Below, piece by piece: positions 1-7,888 of a stretch of 18,060 bases of DNA. The position numbers were made by a program, and so were the translations under genes. Under the pieces are notes generated by a model. The model was not told the DNA's origin and ran no database searches. It was given only the letters and a program-made list of their open reading frames with translations. How positions within the stretch are numbered: position 1 is the stretch's first letter; the number at the start of each line of letters is the position of its first letter. Source of the DNA: Physocladia obscura (taxonomy: Eukaryota; Chytridiomycota; Chytridiomycetes; Chytridiales; Chytriomycetaceae); NCBI GenBank assembly GCA_027596945.1, contig JADGJH010000148.1:9918-27977 (forward strand), given 5' to 3'.

Positions 1-1690
1 TTTTTTTTCTGGTTGCTTGCTATATCTAAGTTATCGCGAATTTACAGCTTGCCGCTTTTATTTTCCATCCTGTAACGACAAATGGGTTCATGATTTGCAA
101 TTTTTCGAAGAAAAAAGAATTCAGGCCATCAATTTTCTTTCAAGAGATGGATTCAATACGCCCAGCGACCCTGATTTGTTCCACCATCACATCATGCTCG
201 CAAAAATTGTCGGCCGCATTACTGAATTTCACGCGACGAAAAATTGCGCCGCTGGCGAATTCGCAGCAGGAGAACGCGAGTTGAAACACCTCGATACGGC
301 GCTCGAATCTTGGCAAAAATGTGTTCCCGCGAATCTGGAATTCAGCAACCTTAAATATCGCATACCCTCCTACAGCAAAATGTTGTGCGCAACCAAAGTC
401 ACAATGTTAGAGCGCGCAAACTTGCAGATACACTTCAAATTGTGCACCATCTTGCTGCACTTTCCAAAACTGTTGAATTTCGTGCACAAACAAGAACAGC
501 AGCAGCAGCAACAGCAGCAATTCTTGTTTGCACATTCACAGTCCCAACAGTCGCTCCGTGATATTTCAGAAATGCGTTGCTTCCAATCTTGTTACTCGGC
601 CGCTCGCGAAATTAAGCAATTGGTAACCAAAAATCAAAACTCGGCGCATTTTCTGCCCTGGCAGACTGCCTTTGCCGTGTTCCAAAGCGCATTGATCCAT
701 CTGATTGCAGAAAAAGTGTTGCTCGGCAATGTTTCCACCACATTCAGCGCGCAAGCTGTAACTGCACATTTGAGAATGTTGGAGATTATCTGTTGCGATT
801 GGCCGGGCGCCGCAATTTTTCAAAAAAAATTGATTTTGGCTGTGGACAGAGGAAAATCGAACAATGAAAATGAACCAATTCGATGGGTTGGGTTACAAAA
901 TGGCAATCAAATGATTAAATACCCGCCAAATGTCGTCAACAACTTTCAAACCGTTGTTATGCCACATGAATTTCCCACCAATAATGGTGTAATGACAGCA
1001 AATGAATTTTTGACATCGAATTTGCAGTCTTCTATGCAGTCTTTAGTTCAACCAAACACGCTGTTTTCTACAATCGCGTACATACACAATAATCCTGCAT
1101 CTTATTTTCAGATGAACAAAGAAAATATACCAAATCAGCTTGTTGGGTTACAAGGCTACAATACCATGCTGGATGATGCCACAGAAGCTGGCTATATTGT
1201 CGATGTTGGCGTGAACAATCTTCAAGCCATCGGTATGCCAAGTAACTTTGTTATCAATGACGGTACAAATCTGTACAATTTTTTCCCCGACATGGCAAGT
1301 TATTATCTTTCGCTGGGTAATTTTGCATTTTTTAGTGAGCGACCGTTTGTATTTTCAGGATTCAATCAAGCGAATTCAAACATGATGGATAATAATGCAA
1401 ACCCACAACTTCTTGGAAATATAGACACTGTAAATTTTGATATCGAACAACTTCAATGTATAAATGCTAATTTTCTGGGCCTTGGAACAAATAATAATTC
1501 GTTTAATTTTGAACAAATTATCCCGTTTGGGAGCAGAGAGCCAATTCCGAGTATACCGCTTTTGCAAAATAATACGACAGTTTCTTTGGATAACAACGGA
1601 AATGGCGCAGAAAATACGAGCAATATGTTGAATTCCGATATGTCTGATTCGATTTTGTATCCTGATATTTCCTTCGACTGGCTGACTTGA
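1..1690 (+). CDS. Fungal-specific transcription factor, C-terminal part (5' end outside window)
   Basis: The frame is open from the window start to the TGA at 1688-1690 and reads like the regulatory half of a fungal zinc-cluster-type transcription factor. The helical stretch encoded by about 47-850 (with DPDLFHHHIMLAKIVGRI near its start, then ALESWQKCVP) fits the fungal_trans 'middle homology' domain. A run of 8 Gln lies at 497-520. The last third is Asn-rich and low in charge, like an activation region. The DNA-binding domain would lie upstream and is not seen. No Met supports a start here. Bases 1-46, ending TTTACAG, look like the tail of an intron, so this exon probably begins at 47. A 42-nt GT...AG segment (1317-1358) inside the frame could be a further small intron. 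The target genes cannot be deduced. Confidence 0.7.
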   Translation, partial: FFSGCLLYLSYREFTACRFYFPSCNDKWVHDLQFFEEKRIQAINFLSRDGFNTPSDPDLFHHHIMLAKIVGRITEFHATKNCAAGEFAAGERELKHLDTALESWQKCVPANLEFSNLKYRIPSYSKMLCATKVTMLERANLQIHFKLCTILLHFPKLLNFVHKQEQQQQQQQQFLFAHSQSQQSLRDISEMRCFQSCYSAAREIKQLVTKNQNSAHFLPWQTAFAVFQSALIHLIAEKVLLGNVSTTFSAQAVTAHLRMLEIICCDWPGAAIFQKKLILAVDRGKSNNENEPIRWVGLQNGNQMIKYPPNVVNNFQTVVMPHEFPTNNGVMTANEFLTSNLQSSMQSLVQPNTLFSTIAYIHNNPASYFQMNKENIPNQLVGLQGYNTMLDDATEAGYIVDVGVNNLQAIGMPSNFVINDGTNLYNFFPDMASYYLSLGNFAFFSERPFVFSGFNQANSNMMDNNANPQLLGNIDTVNFDIEQLQCINANFLGLGTNNNSFNFEQIIPFGSREPIPSIPLLQNNTTVSLDNNGNGAENTSNMLNSDMSDSILYPDISFDWLT

Positions 1691-1805
1691 TTTTGAAAGC
1701 GGGTATGAGTAGTGACAGGACATTTATACTTCTTTCGTTTCGTCTTTTTTTTTTTCTTTTCTTTTTTTTGTCGTTGTTTTCTTTTTTAGGAGTAGCAAAA
1801 AATTT

Positions 1806-1811
1806 AATAAA
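1806..1811 (+). terminator. Poly(A) signal for the transcription factor gene
   Basis: AATAAA lies 116 nt after the stop codon, just behind a long T-rich tract (about 1738-1770). It is the nearest canonical cleavage signal on this strand. Assignment is by position only. Confidence 0.35.
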
Positions 1812-2151
1812 AAAAAATAAAAAAACTACACTTGGGACATAACCGAGTTGATCCAAATGCTGTGACGCCATGCAAAAGAGTTTGTGGGCAACAACAACAG
1901 GTACACATTACAAAAACATATGCATATAATGTTTTTGAGAAGTCCTTTTTTATTCTTGGGAATATCCAAAGTGTGAAAGTAAAGATTGGTAAGATGTTCT
2001 TGGAATTACAGGCGAAATTCCCAGTAGTAGATTTACTGAGTATGTACCCACAAATTATCATTCTTTTGTTCTCTCATAATCACTTAGGTATGTATTTACA
2101 GCTGTACTTTTAGAGTTTGAACAAACCATCATGAGTACTTGGTTCCTGCAA

Positions 2152-2157
2152 TTTATT
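2152..2157 (-). terminator. Poly(A) signal for the alpha/beta hydrolase gene
   Basis: TTTATT on the plus strand (AATAAA on the minus strand) lies about 20 nt past the hydrolase stop codon, the expected distance for a compact fungal gene. Confidence 0.45.
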
Positions 2158-2176
2158 TGTGACAGGTCTAATAAAA

Positions 2177-3460
2177 TCAAATAAAATCATTGTCTCCAGC
2201 TGAAATATTTTCTAGCAAAGAGTTTAAAAGAAGCGAATAGTCATGTTCATCCGCCATAACATGTCCCTCTCTGGATCGAACAACGCGAGAATTTAACGAC
2301 TTTGCCAATGATTCTTGGCTCTGAGTATCAATAACCTGATCTTTCCCGGCAACTAAAACAGTAACCGGAATATGACTGTCAATAATGGAACGTATCTCCA
2401 AGAATGTCAAGCAGTGAGATGCAGCAGCAGATAACTGGTTCGCCATTGCGTGCCGGTCAAATAAAGTCCAAAAACCGTTAAAATCTGCAAGCCACTTTTC
2501 AGAATATATTTCTTCAAAGGTGCGATGATCGGGGTCGTCAGGATGAACCGATTTCAGAAAAGATTTTGCAAAGTTTTGGGCGAGAATCTTGTCACAAAGC
2601 TTTACTTTGTTCGTTGCGTTCCGAAAAAAGAAGGCGACAAGAAGCTGGAAGATAGAAAGTGGAAGAGTGCCAAGAAAGCGCGGAAGGAGTGGTGCAAATA
2701 TGCGAACTGGACAGCGCGTTGTTGCCGCCAGATGCAGAGATGCGATACGGAAGCCAAGCGTTGCCGCGTTTGCCGCCAATTTCTGAGCAACCATTCCACC
2801 AAGTGAGATTCCAAACACATGAACTTTTTCGCCTCCGCCGCCAAACACGTGACCTGCCAGCTGCGCCGCGTCGGCAGCAAGACTTGGCGTTGTTTGCCGC
2901 TCGGTCATCGCGTGCCTGCCACCTCTGTCTGACAAAAGTCTGATTCTGTCCGAACTAGTGTCCGACGGCGTGTCCATATGTTCTAATGAGCCGTGTGTGC
3001 TTCCACTGCGTCCAATTCCTCGACTATCGTAGGAAAGCACTCGGCATCCATTCGCTGCTAGTTGAGTCGCCAGCTGCTCAAAGTGACGACACGTTGCCCA
3101 CATTCCCATAATCAGTAGTACGTTCCGGTTCCCACTTCCTCGCACTTCATAGTATATTCGTTCTTCGGCTCCGGCCAATTCATATTCGCCGTATTCGACA
3201 TGGCCGTTGCTAACAAACAATGGATCTCGGAAGGTTTTCATTCCAAAATTTTTTCGTTCAAACCAATTTGAGGTAAACAACAAAACCAAGAGAAAACACG
3301 CAGATACAATTCCAATACTTAATGTGTTTCCTGTTTTTTGAGCAAACAAGACACTTACAACCAGAACATACCCTCCAAATAAACCTTTTTCAATACGATA
3401 TAGAACAAATAAATGTTGGAAACAGTTGAACAAGAAATAAAGCAATTGGTTCCTATGCAA
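2177..3460 (-). CDS. Alpha/beta hydrolase-fold protein, possibly membrane-anchored
   Basis: This is a serine hydrolase of the alpha/beta fold, with the classical landmarks in order. Counting from the frame start at 3460, these are an oxyanion-hole region LLIMGMW (115-121), the strand/turn SYDSRGIGRS (143-152), the nucleophile elbow GISLGG with Ser219, the acid turn VLVAGKD with Asp374 (or Asp378), and the catalytic His400 in SREGHVM. Together they give a complete Ser-Asp-His triad. The first in-frame ATG is at 3239-3241 (residue 74), which would give a soluble 354-aa enzyme. The 73 codons upstream stay open and encode two or three hydrophobic stretches (around residues 8-20, 29-40 and 48-64), so a membrane-anchored form starting in an unseen exon is possible. 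The substrate is unknown. A polar insert (about 153-192) separates strand and helix before the elbow. Confidence 0.8.
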   Translation of the reverse strand: MHRNQLLYFLFNCFQHLFVLYRIEKGLFGGYVLVVSVLFAQKTGNTLSIGIVSACFLLVLLFTSNWFERKNFGMKTFRDPLFVSNGHVEYGEYELAGAEERIYYEVRGSGNRNVLLIMGMWATCRHFEQLATQLAANGCRVLSYDSRGIGRSGSTHGSLEHMDTPSDTSSDRIRLLSDRGGRHAMTERQTTPSLAADAAQLAGHVFGGGGEKVHVFGISLGGMVAQKLAANAATLGFRIASLHLAATTRCPVRIFAPLLPRFLGTLPLSIFQLLVAFFFRNATNKVKLCDKILAQNFAKSFLKSVHPDDPDHRTFEEIYSEKWLADFNGFWTLFDRHAMANQLSAAASHCLTFLEIRSIIDSHIPVTVLVAGKDQVIDTQSQESLAKSLNSRVVRSREGHVMADEHDYSLLLNSLLENISAGDNDFI

Positions 3461-3601
3461 ATATGGAAAAGATTATTATGATTCAACGGAGAAATTTAAA
3501 CATGGCCGGGTATTGATTTAGATATGACTAAGTGACAAGGTTGTTTTCAAAATGACAGTAGTAATAGAGACCTATTTATATTTGCCAAAATAGAGTTGCC
3601 A

Positions 3602-3615
3602 AGAGAGAGAGAGAG
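3602..3615. repeat. (GA)n microsatellite
   Basis: AGAGAGAGAGAGAG inside a longer purine tract. It is a simple repeat in the hydrolase upstream region, with no known role. Confidence 0.8.
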
Positions 3616-4050
3616 GAAAAGAGAAGAAGAGGGATAACTAATAACTAACTATAGTCAAAGTGAAGTTCTTACAAGCATGCTGATTATCTGTGAAACAAAT
3701 TGCTTTCATGTTCCAGAACACAGGAACGTTTATGAAAACTCCATCCAAGGCACTAGTTAATAGTAAAAGACACCCACTTACACAATTGCAAGATACTATG
3801 GTGACATCCACATTTTCTTGCACCAAAAGATCTGAATGTACCGCTGTGCACAGCACATGCATTCATTGTTGGTGTAGTCAACTTTAATCTATTAATAAAG
3901 ATGTTGAGTTATTTATTAGCTAAACAAAACAGCAACTTGTCTAAAGTCAAGACAAACTAAGTGAAGGAACCAGCTGCCATTCACTATGACTTTTAATTTT
4001 AGATTGAAGCTTTTAGTGTGAAGATGATAACTTATAGATATTTTATTAAC

Positions 4051-4056
4051 TTTATT
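4051..4056 (-). terminator. Poly(A) signal for the FAX-like gene
   Basis: Two TTTATT hexamers on the plus strand (4042-4047 and 4051-4056) read AATAAA on the minus strand, 15-30 nt beyond the stop codon at 4071-4073. Confidence 0.45.
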
Positions 4057-4070
4057 GCTCATAGAAATTT

Positions 4071-5108
4071 TCATTTTTCGTCTGTTGTTGTTGCAGGCTC
4101 CAATTCCATTTTTGCAGCCAATGCACCACCGACATACCATGGCGTATCTGCTAATGTGTCCTTGTAGAACCGATCACGCATGCGTATCAAATACTTGTGG
4201 AGATTGGGACAGTTTTCATACGCGTATGTCTTGCATGGAAACTCAACCGGAATCCATAGCGTCGATGTTAATATTCCAAATATGGATGCGTCGACCTGCG
4301 ATGGCGTGGAACCCATCAAGAACTCTTTGTCGCCCAAGAAATCACTGACAGCTTGCAAGCAGCGGTTACCAATGGCGTAAATCTCATCCCTCGAATGCAC
4401 GCCCAGTCCTTGAGCTTGAAGTTTTGCAAAAGTGCGCTTCTTGATTGTACGCGTAATGATTGCGGCGAACAGCGACTGGAGAAGGGTTCTTGGGGGAGGC
4501 GGGGTAGCCAACGATGCAACATCGCCGTAGGTATAGGCGGCGAGAGTGTAGTCAAAGTTTTCGTAGTTGCGCGAATAGCCCGTGACAAAGTTGAATGACT
4601 CGCAGATCATCCTGTCGAAGGCGAACGCGGTGGCTTTCTCGGAAGGGGAGAGGTGGCTGTCGGAGCAGCCGCAGAGGGGGAAGCGCGCAACGAGAAGCTG
4701 GATGATCAGATCCGAGTCGCCAATACGCGCGCCGTCGAGCTCAATAAACGGATACTTTTTCTTTGGTGCGCTGTTCAGGTTGAAGCCGCGGATTGTTCTG
4801 TATTTGATGTTTGTCATGCGCAGGAACGTTTCGAGCTTTGTGGAAAAGGGCGACGCGTTTGGGAAGCCCCAGGAGCGCAAATAGGGAGTGTGCAAATACA
4901 CCACGCCGGGCTCGCGCACCTCGTCGGTGGCGGGAACGTCGAGCGGCTGTGAGGCGGGGAGAAGGCTCGAGTTGGGCTTGGGCAATGCCAACTCCAGCAG
5001 CGCGGCCCGCACGCGAGGCCAATTTAGCGTTAGTGTCGTCGCAAACAAGGCAATTGCGGCGGTTACGGCAACTGTGCTCGTCACACCAACTTCCGGAACA
5101 AACCCCAT
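4071..5108 (-). CDS. FAX/metaxin-like GST-fold protein with N-terminal membrane anchor
   Basis: This intronless 345-aa protein starts at a true ATG (5106-5108). Residues 9-28 form one hydrophobic segment, a likely signal anchor. Residues 69-145 match the thioredoxin-like N domain of the 'failed axon connections'/metaxin branch of GST-fold proteins, with VVYLHTPYLRSWGFPNASPFS followed by KYPFIELDG (118-126) and IGDSDLIIQLL (129-139). The helical C domain follows from about 155 and carries the GST-C hallmark FLMGS...DASIFGIL (263-280). In this family the usual glutathione-binding residues are not conserved, and members act at membranes or as orphan GST-like proteins, so enzymatic activity is uncertain. 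Several long open frames on the opposite strand (4353-5218) are shadows caused by its relatively GC-rich codons. Naming as FAXC-like is by motif and fairly secure; location (outer mitochondrial membrane or ER) is inference. Confidence 0.85.
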   Translation of the reverse strand: MGFVPEVGVTSTVAVTAAIALFATTLTLNWPRVRAALLELALPKPNSSLLPASQPLDVPATDEVREPGVVYLHTPYLRSWGFPNASPFSTKLETFLRMTNIKYRTIRGFNLNSAPKKKYPFIELDGARIGDSDLIIQLLVARFPLCGCSDSHLSPSEKATAFAFDRMICESFNFVTGYSRNYENFDYTLAAYTYGDVASLATPPPPRTLLQSLFAAIITRTIKKRTFAKLQAQGLGVHSRDEIYAIGNRCLQAVSDFLGDKEFLMGSTPSQVDASIFGILTSTLWIPVEFPCKTYAYENCPNLHKYLIRMRDRFYKDTLADTPWYVGGALAAKMELEPATTTDEK

Positions 5109-5278
5109 TGGTCACGCTGACAATGAACAAACTGCAAGAAAGCAATCAAAAAAAAAATTCCGCAATGATTTCAAAAAGTTTTGAAAGTACTCTTAGATTT
5201 TCTGGTAAGTGCCCTTGAGCATAGAGACGTTTTATCAGGTATCACTCTGTCGCAAACTTGTGTTCTGCTGAGTAATAG

Positions 5279-5470
5279 ATCTTCCTTAACAGGTTTGTTG
5301 CCGTCAATCTACTGTTTTTCACAAACTACCCCAAGTATGGCAGACTGCCGTACATTTTTAATGGGTGCACTCTGGACGCTTTCTTGTTGTTTAGTCATCG
5401 GATTACATTAACAACATCCAGGCAAGTATTACTGCTTGTCGAAGGCTGTCTGCAATGCTGTGGTATGAAT
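5279..5470 (+). other. Candidate exon of an unrecognised gene
   Basis: There are 64 codons between TAG (5276-5278) and TGA (5471-5473) with balanced, protein-like composition, for example FVAVNLLFFTNYPKYGRLPY and then FNGCTLDAFLLFSHRITL. An AG directly precedes it (5277-5278), and an upstream GTAAGT at about 5202 has a matching phase (preceding frame ...KVLLDFL). Downstream, the acidic frame GVVEDLDLDSIMISELP (from about 5488) continues in a different phase. No start codon is seen and I recognise no family. It may be an unannotated small gene or a decayed one. Confidence 0.3.
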
Positions 5471-5998
5471 TGATTTGCTTTCTGGAGATTGCGGTGTTGT
5501 GGAAGATTTGGATTTGGATTCAATAATGATTTCTGAATTGCCGCAAAATCCCCAAATCTCCACGAACCCCAGACCAAACTCTCCCATCCCAGACATAATA
5601 AATGAATATTCAATTCCATTTTTGGTCATTTTTCTGCTGAATTGTGTGAATAGCTGATGGAATTTTCAGTGTGCTGCAAAAATGTTAGTTGGAAAAAGGA
5701 ACCCTATTTATTTCTATGAAATCAAATTGCCACAAAAACAAAAATTGTGTTCTGGATTAAGTGCTAGTCATAAAAGTTCAATTACATTGAAACACAAGGA
5801 AATTTTTTCTTTTAGTTTACGCTAATGATGTACTAATTACGAGCAATCTTTAAGAATTAATTAAAATTTGAAAGATTCATTGATAAAGGAATTTACCCTT
5901 TGAAAAAAAAAAACAGGAAACAGAAAAAAACAATAAATCTGAGCTATTATAATAAGAGGCTTTGTTTCTCTGAAATGCACCACTTCTGCCAGCCATAA

Positions 5999-6013
5999 CT
6001 CTCTCTCTCTCTC
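5999..6013. repeat. (CT)n microsatellite
   Basis: (CT)7C just beyond the 3' end of the minus-strand membrane protein gene at 6030. Simple repeat only. Confidence 0.8.
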
Positions 6014-6029
6014 CTCTTTGTACCTTTTG

Positions 6030-6796
6030 TCATTGCTTGTATTGCAAATTAGAATGCATGCGCGAATGAGGAGCAGCCTGCATCAAAGCAGCAATCATAA
6101 ACTCTTGTGTTGGCAAACCACCCAATCCTTCATTTAAAAATCCATCTCCTTCTGTCGCGAAGGTATGATCATTCAGCGGCTGCGGTCCGGTCCGCAGCCC
6201 CATCGACAAAATCTCGGGATCATGATGGTCTCTGTTAAAACTCCGTTGGAAATTTGTCCATTGCACTGTATCTTCCATTCGCACATTATCATTGACACCG
6301 TTGATTTGTTTTTTGTCGTTTCGGAATACGCCCTTATACCATAACACCATAGACGTCAAAATAATAAGCCCGCATACGATTCCAATCACCAAGCCGAGAA
6401 TCAGTCCAATATTTGTGTTATTATCAGTATTATCTTGATTGTTCGATCTGATGTTGTTTGTATCAAGCCGTTAAAATTCTCCTACAATGAAAATTAAGAA
6501 AACCTTGATACTGACACAGCAGGAGCCGTTTCCGAAGCTGCGGCTGTTAATGGCGTTAGAATGTATGTAGATCCTGGTGGCCACGCGTATCCTGCTGGCC
6601 AGCCGTCAGGGACAGGTGCGTTGGAAGCCCAGCTACATATCCACTGATCGTTTGTACCGAGTGCAAGGAACGGATAGGTGATTCCCGGTGGCCACCCTGC
6701 GGGCGGTGTTGATGATGGACCACATGTGACAGTTGTTGTGACAGTATTTATCATTGAAGTTGCAACTGTTGTTGCAACAGACGTTGTGACATTCAT
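6030..6796 (-). CDS. Single-pass membrane protein with Thr-rich and Trp-Pro-Gly repeat region
   Basis: Two exons, 6504-6796 and 6030-6447, are joined across a 56-nt GT...AG intron (6448-6503) in phase 2. The model runs from the ATG at 6794-6796 to a TGA at 6030-6032 and gives 236 aa. The N-terminal part begins with a Val/Thr-rich, mucin-like stretch, then two related units, each with a Cys followed by GWPPG or GWPAG (TCGPSSTPPAGWPPG and ICSWASNAPVPDGWPAG). An Asn/Asp-rich linker precedes a strong transmembrane helix (about residues 111-134, IGLILGLVIGIVCG...), followed by basic residues and a roughly 100-aa cytoplasmic tail. No signal peptide is visible at this ATG. Either an upstream exon is missed or the single helix acts as the signal anchor. 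A surface sensor or adhesin is plausible but not demonstrated. Family not recognised. Confidence 0.65.
6448..6503 (-). other. 56-nt intron in the single-pass membrane protein gene
   Basis: It begins GTTTTC and ends ACATCAG on the minus strand, with a TTTTAACG branch-like site upstream of the acceptor. The flanking frames join in phase 2 (AG+A, Arg), turning two stop-terminated frames into one protein with a transmembrane helix. Confidence 0.65.
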
Positions 6797-6807
6797 CAAA
6801 AAAAAAA

Positions 6808-7071
6808 TTGCAATGCTTGGCTAGGCTTGCTTTTTTTTTTTCGAACATTTTCTTCTATTTTCTGCTTGTTTTTTTACAATTCATTTACATTTACTCTGGA
6901 ATTTTGAAGGATGGAACGAAATATAAAACAGCTTGTAATGGACAGGCTATTTACGGCGAAAACACGCTTTGTAGCGATATCCAAGGAAAAAAATGCTGTC
7001 CAAAAAATTCAAGCAACGTGGAAATAATAAATTCACGTGCCAGCAATTTTCAACTGATTTCTCGCTGGTAG
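6808..7071 (+). other. Cys-rich open frame without a start codon
   Basis: This plus-strand frame carries a secreted-domain-like stretch encoded at about 6907-7020, with spacing C-x-G...L-C-S...K-C-C-P and an NSS glycosylation motif. The neighbouring frame continues with a Ser/Thr-rich stretch (FSTDFSLVANSTEITTAAS) up to a TAA near 7110. A frameshift or a very short intron would be needed to join them. There is no ATG, so this could be a gene fragment or an internal exon. The minus-strand gene at 6030-6796 should also have its promoter here. Confidence 0.2.
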
Positions 7072-7132
7072 CAAATTCAACGGAAATAACGACAGCGGCA
7101 TCGTATTAATCTTGATATATGATTTAAAGCAT

Positions 7133-7470
7133 CTATAAGGTTATATGCCCTGCTACTGCTAACAGTGTCATCGCATGCTCTTCTCGGTGGCGGCCAAGCA
7201 GATTTAGTTGCTTGAGTTCGCCATCACGTGTTTCTTTTCGGAGAAAGATCAAAACGCCGATTTCAAACAACATAATTAGCTGAAGCCCGATAATGGCCAG
7301 CATTATTGCCATTGTTTGTGCTGCTGTCAATATCATCGCGAACTGTAATTCAGATTATTTTCATAGATGTATCGTGTTAAGTATTTGATATTAAAGCTTA
7401 CATAATGGAAGAGATCTTTCCTTTTTACCAAAGATCATCATTCCATCTTTGTCTTTAAATACGATAAGTG
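7133..7470 (-). CDS. 3' exons of an unrecognised membrane protein
   Basis: The last exon (7133-7323) encodes a transmembrane helix (MAIMLAIIGLQLIMLFEIGV) followed by a basic, charged tail (FLRKETRDGEL...GRHREEHAM) and a TAG stop. An intron, 7324-7401 (GTAAGC...TTGACAG, with a CTTAAC branch-like site), joins it in phase 1 to an upstream frame ending KDGMMIFGKKERSLPL. Further upstream, frames on this strand look protein-like (7620-7680 and 7843-8118), but I cannot fix the exon borders or the start. The pyrimidine-rich stretch at 7445-7500 can be read either as another helix or as an intron tail. The tail layout, helix then basic residues, suggests a plasma- or endomembrane protein. Family unknown. 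Confidence 0.4.
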
Positions 7471-7603
7471 AAATTGAGCAAAATAGGAATGTGAGATGAG
7501 GTAAAAAGAGCAGGTTTCGATTTTACATTGCGTGGAATTTCTTTGTGAATAAAATAATAATTTGATTTCCAAAATAAAAATTACTCATACTCTCTAGCAC
7601 TAA

Positions 7604-7888
7604 AATAGTGAAAGTCAAAATGCAGACTTTAACACTTCGGATACAGTGATGAAGAGGATTAACCAGAGTTCATTTCGAGGAAATATCAAGATTTTGCGTG
7701 TAGAGGATTTCAATATATCTCAGCACGATTGGACATTGGTTGGGGATGTTCGGCAGGGCTATTGTTGATTGCGTTGCAATTTATATCAATTTTTTCAACG
7801 TGAAATATTTGTGGCATCACTTCTTGCGATGGGAAATAATCAGTTAAAGCAGTTACTCAAGGTGAAAATTAACTTGAAAATCGTCATA
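7604..7888 (+). other. Plus-strand protein-like frame with one in-frame stop
   Basis: There are 95 codons between TAA (7601-7603) and TAG (7889-7891), interrupted only by a TGA at 7766-7768. The first half includes MKRINQSSFRGNIKILRVED and DWTLVGDV, with three N-glycosylation sequons (NTS, NQS, NIS). The second half includes REIFVASLLAMGNNQLKQLL. This could be an old gene copy with a nonsense change, or exons whose borders I cannot place. Competing frames exist on the opposite strand, so strand assignment is open. Confidence 0.2.

Larger units (their letters stand above)
1691..2176. other. Convergent intergenic region
   Basis: This region lies between two converging genes. It holds T-rich and A-rich homopolymer tracts (1738-1820) and poly(A) signals. 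A weak plus-strand frame from 1832 begins LGHNRVDPNAVTPCKRVCG and could be a small exon, but no start or credible splice partner is visible. I assign no gene. Confidence 0.5.
3461..4070. other. Intergenic region upstream of the hydrolase
   Basis: This should contain the hydrolase promoter and the 3' flank of the next minus-strand gene. It has a purine-rich block with a (GA)n microsatellite at about 3602-3632. Short open frames on both strands between 3638 and 3887 have Cys-rich translations but no consistent exon structure. No gene is assigned. Confidence 0.45.
5109..6029. other. Intergenic region with an unassigned exon-like frame
   Basis: This holds the promoter side of the FAX-like gene and the 3' flank of the next minus-strand gene. 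It contains an ATG-less but protein-like plus-strand frame (5279-5470), a second one (5474-5655, acidic and Pro/Asn-rich), A-rich tracts near 5910 and a (CT)n repeat at the far end. Nothing recognisable lies between about 5660 and 5990. Confidence 0.45.

Noticed and set aside
2525..2943. Overlapping plus- and minus-strand frames inside the hydrolase gene
   Set aside because: The hydrolase frame carries a full catalytic triad; the others are compositional by-products.
3638..3887. Short Cys-rich frames on both strands upstream of the hydrolase
   Set aside because: Neither strand gives a consistent start-to-stop or spliced model; the putative introns would be about 30 nt.
4353..5218. Several long plus-strand open frames opposite the FAX-like gene
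   Set aside because: They are antisense shadows. Their translations are Arg/Ala/Gly-rich and without family likeness, while the minus frame has a complete GST-fold signature.
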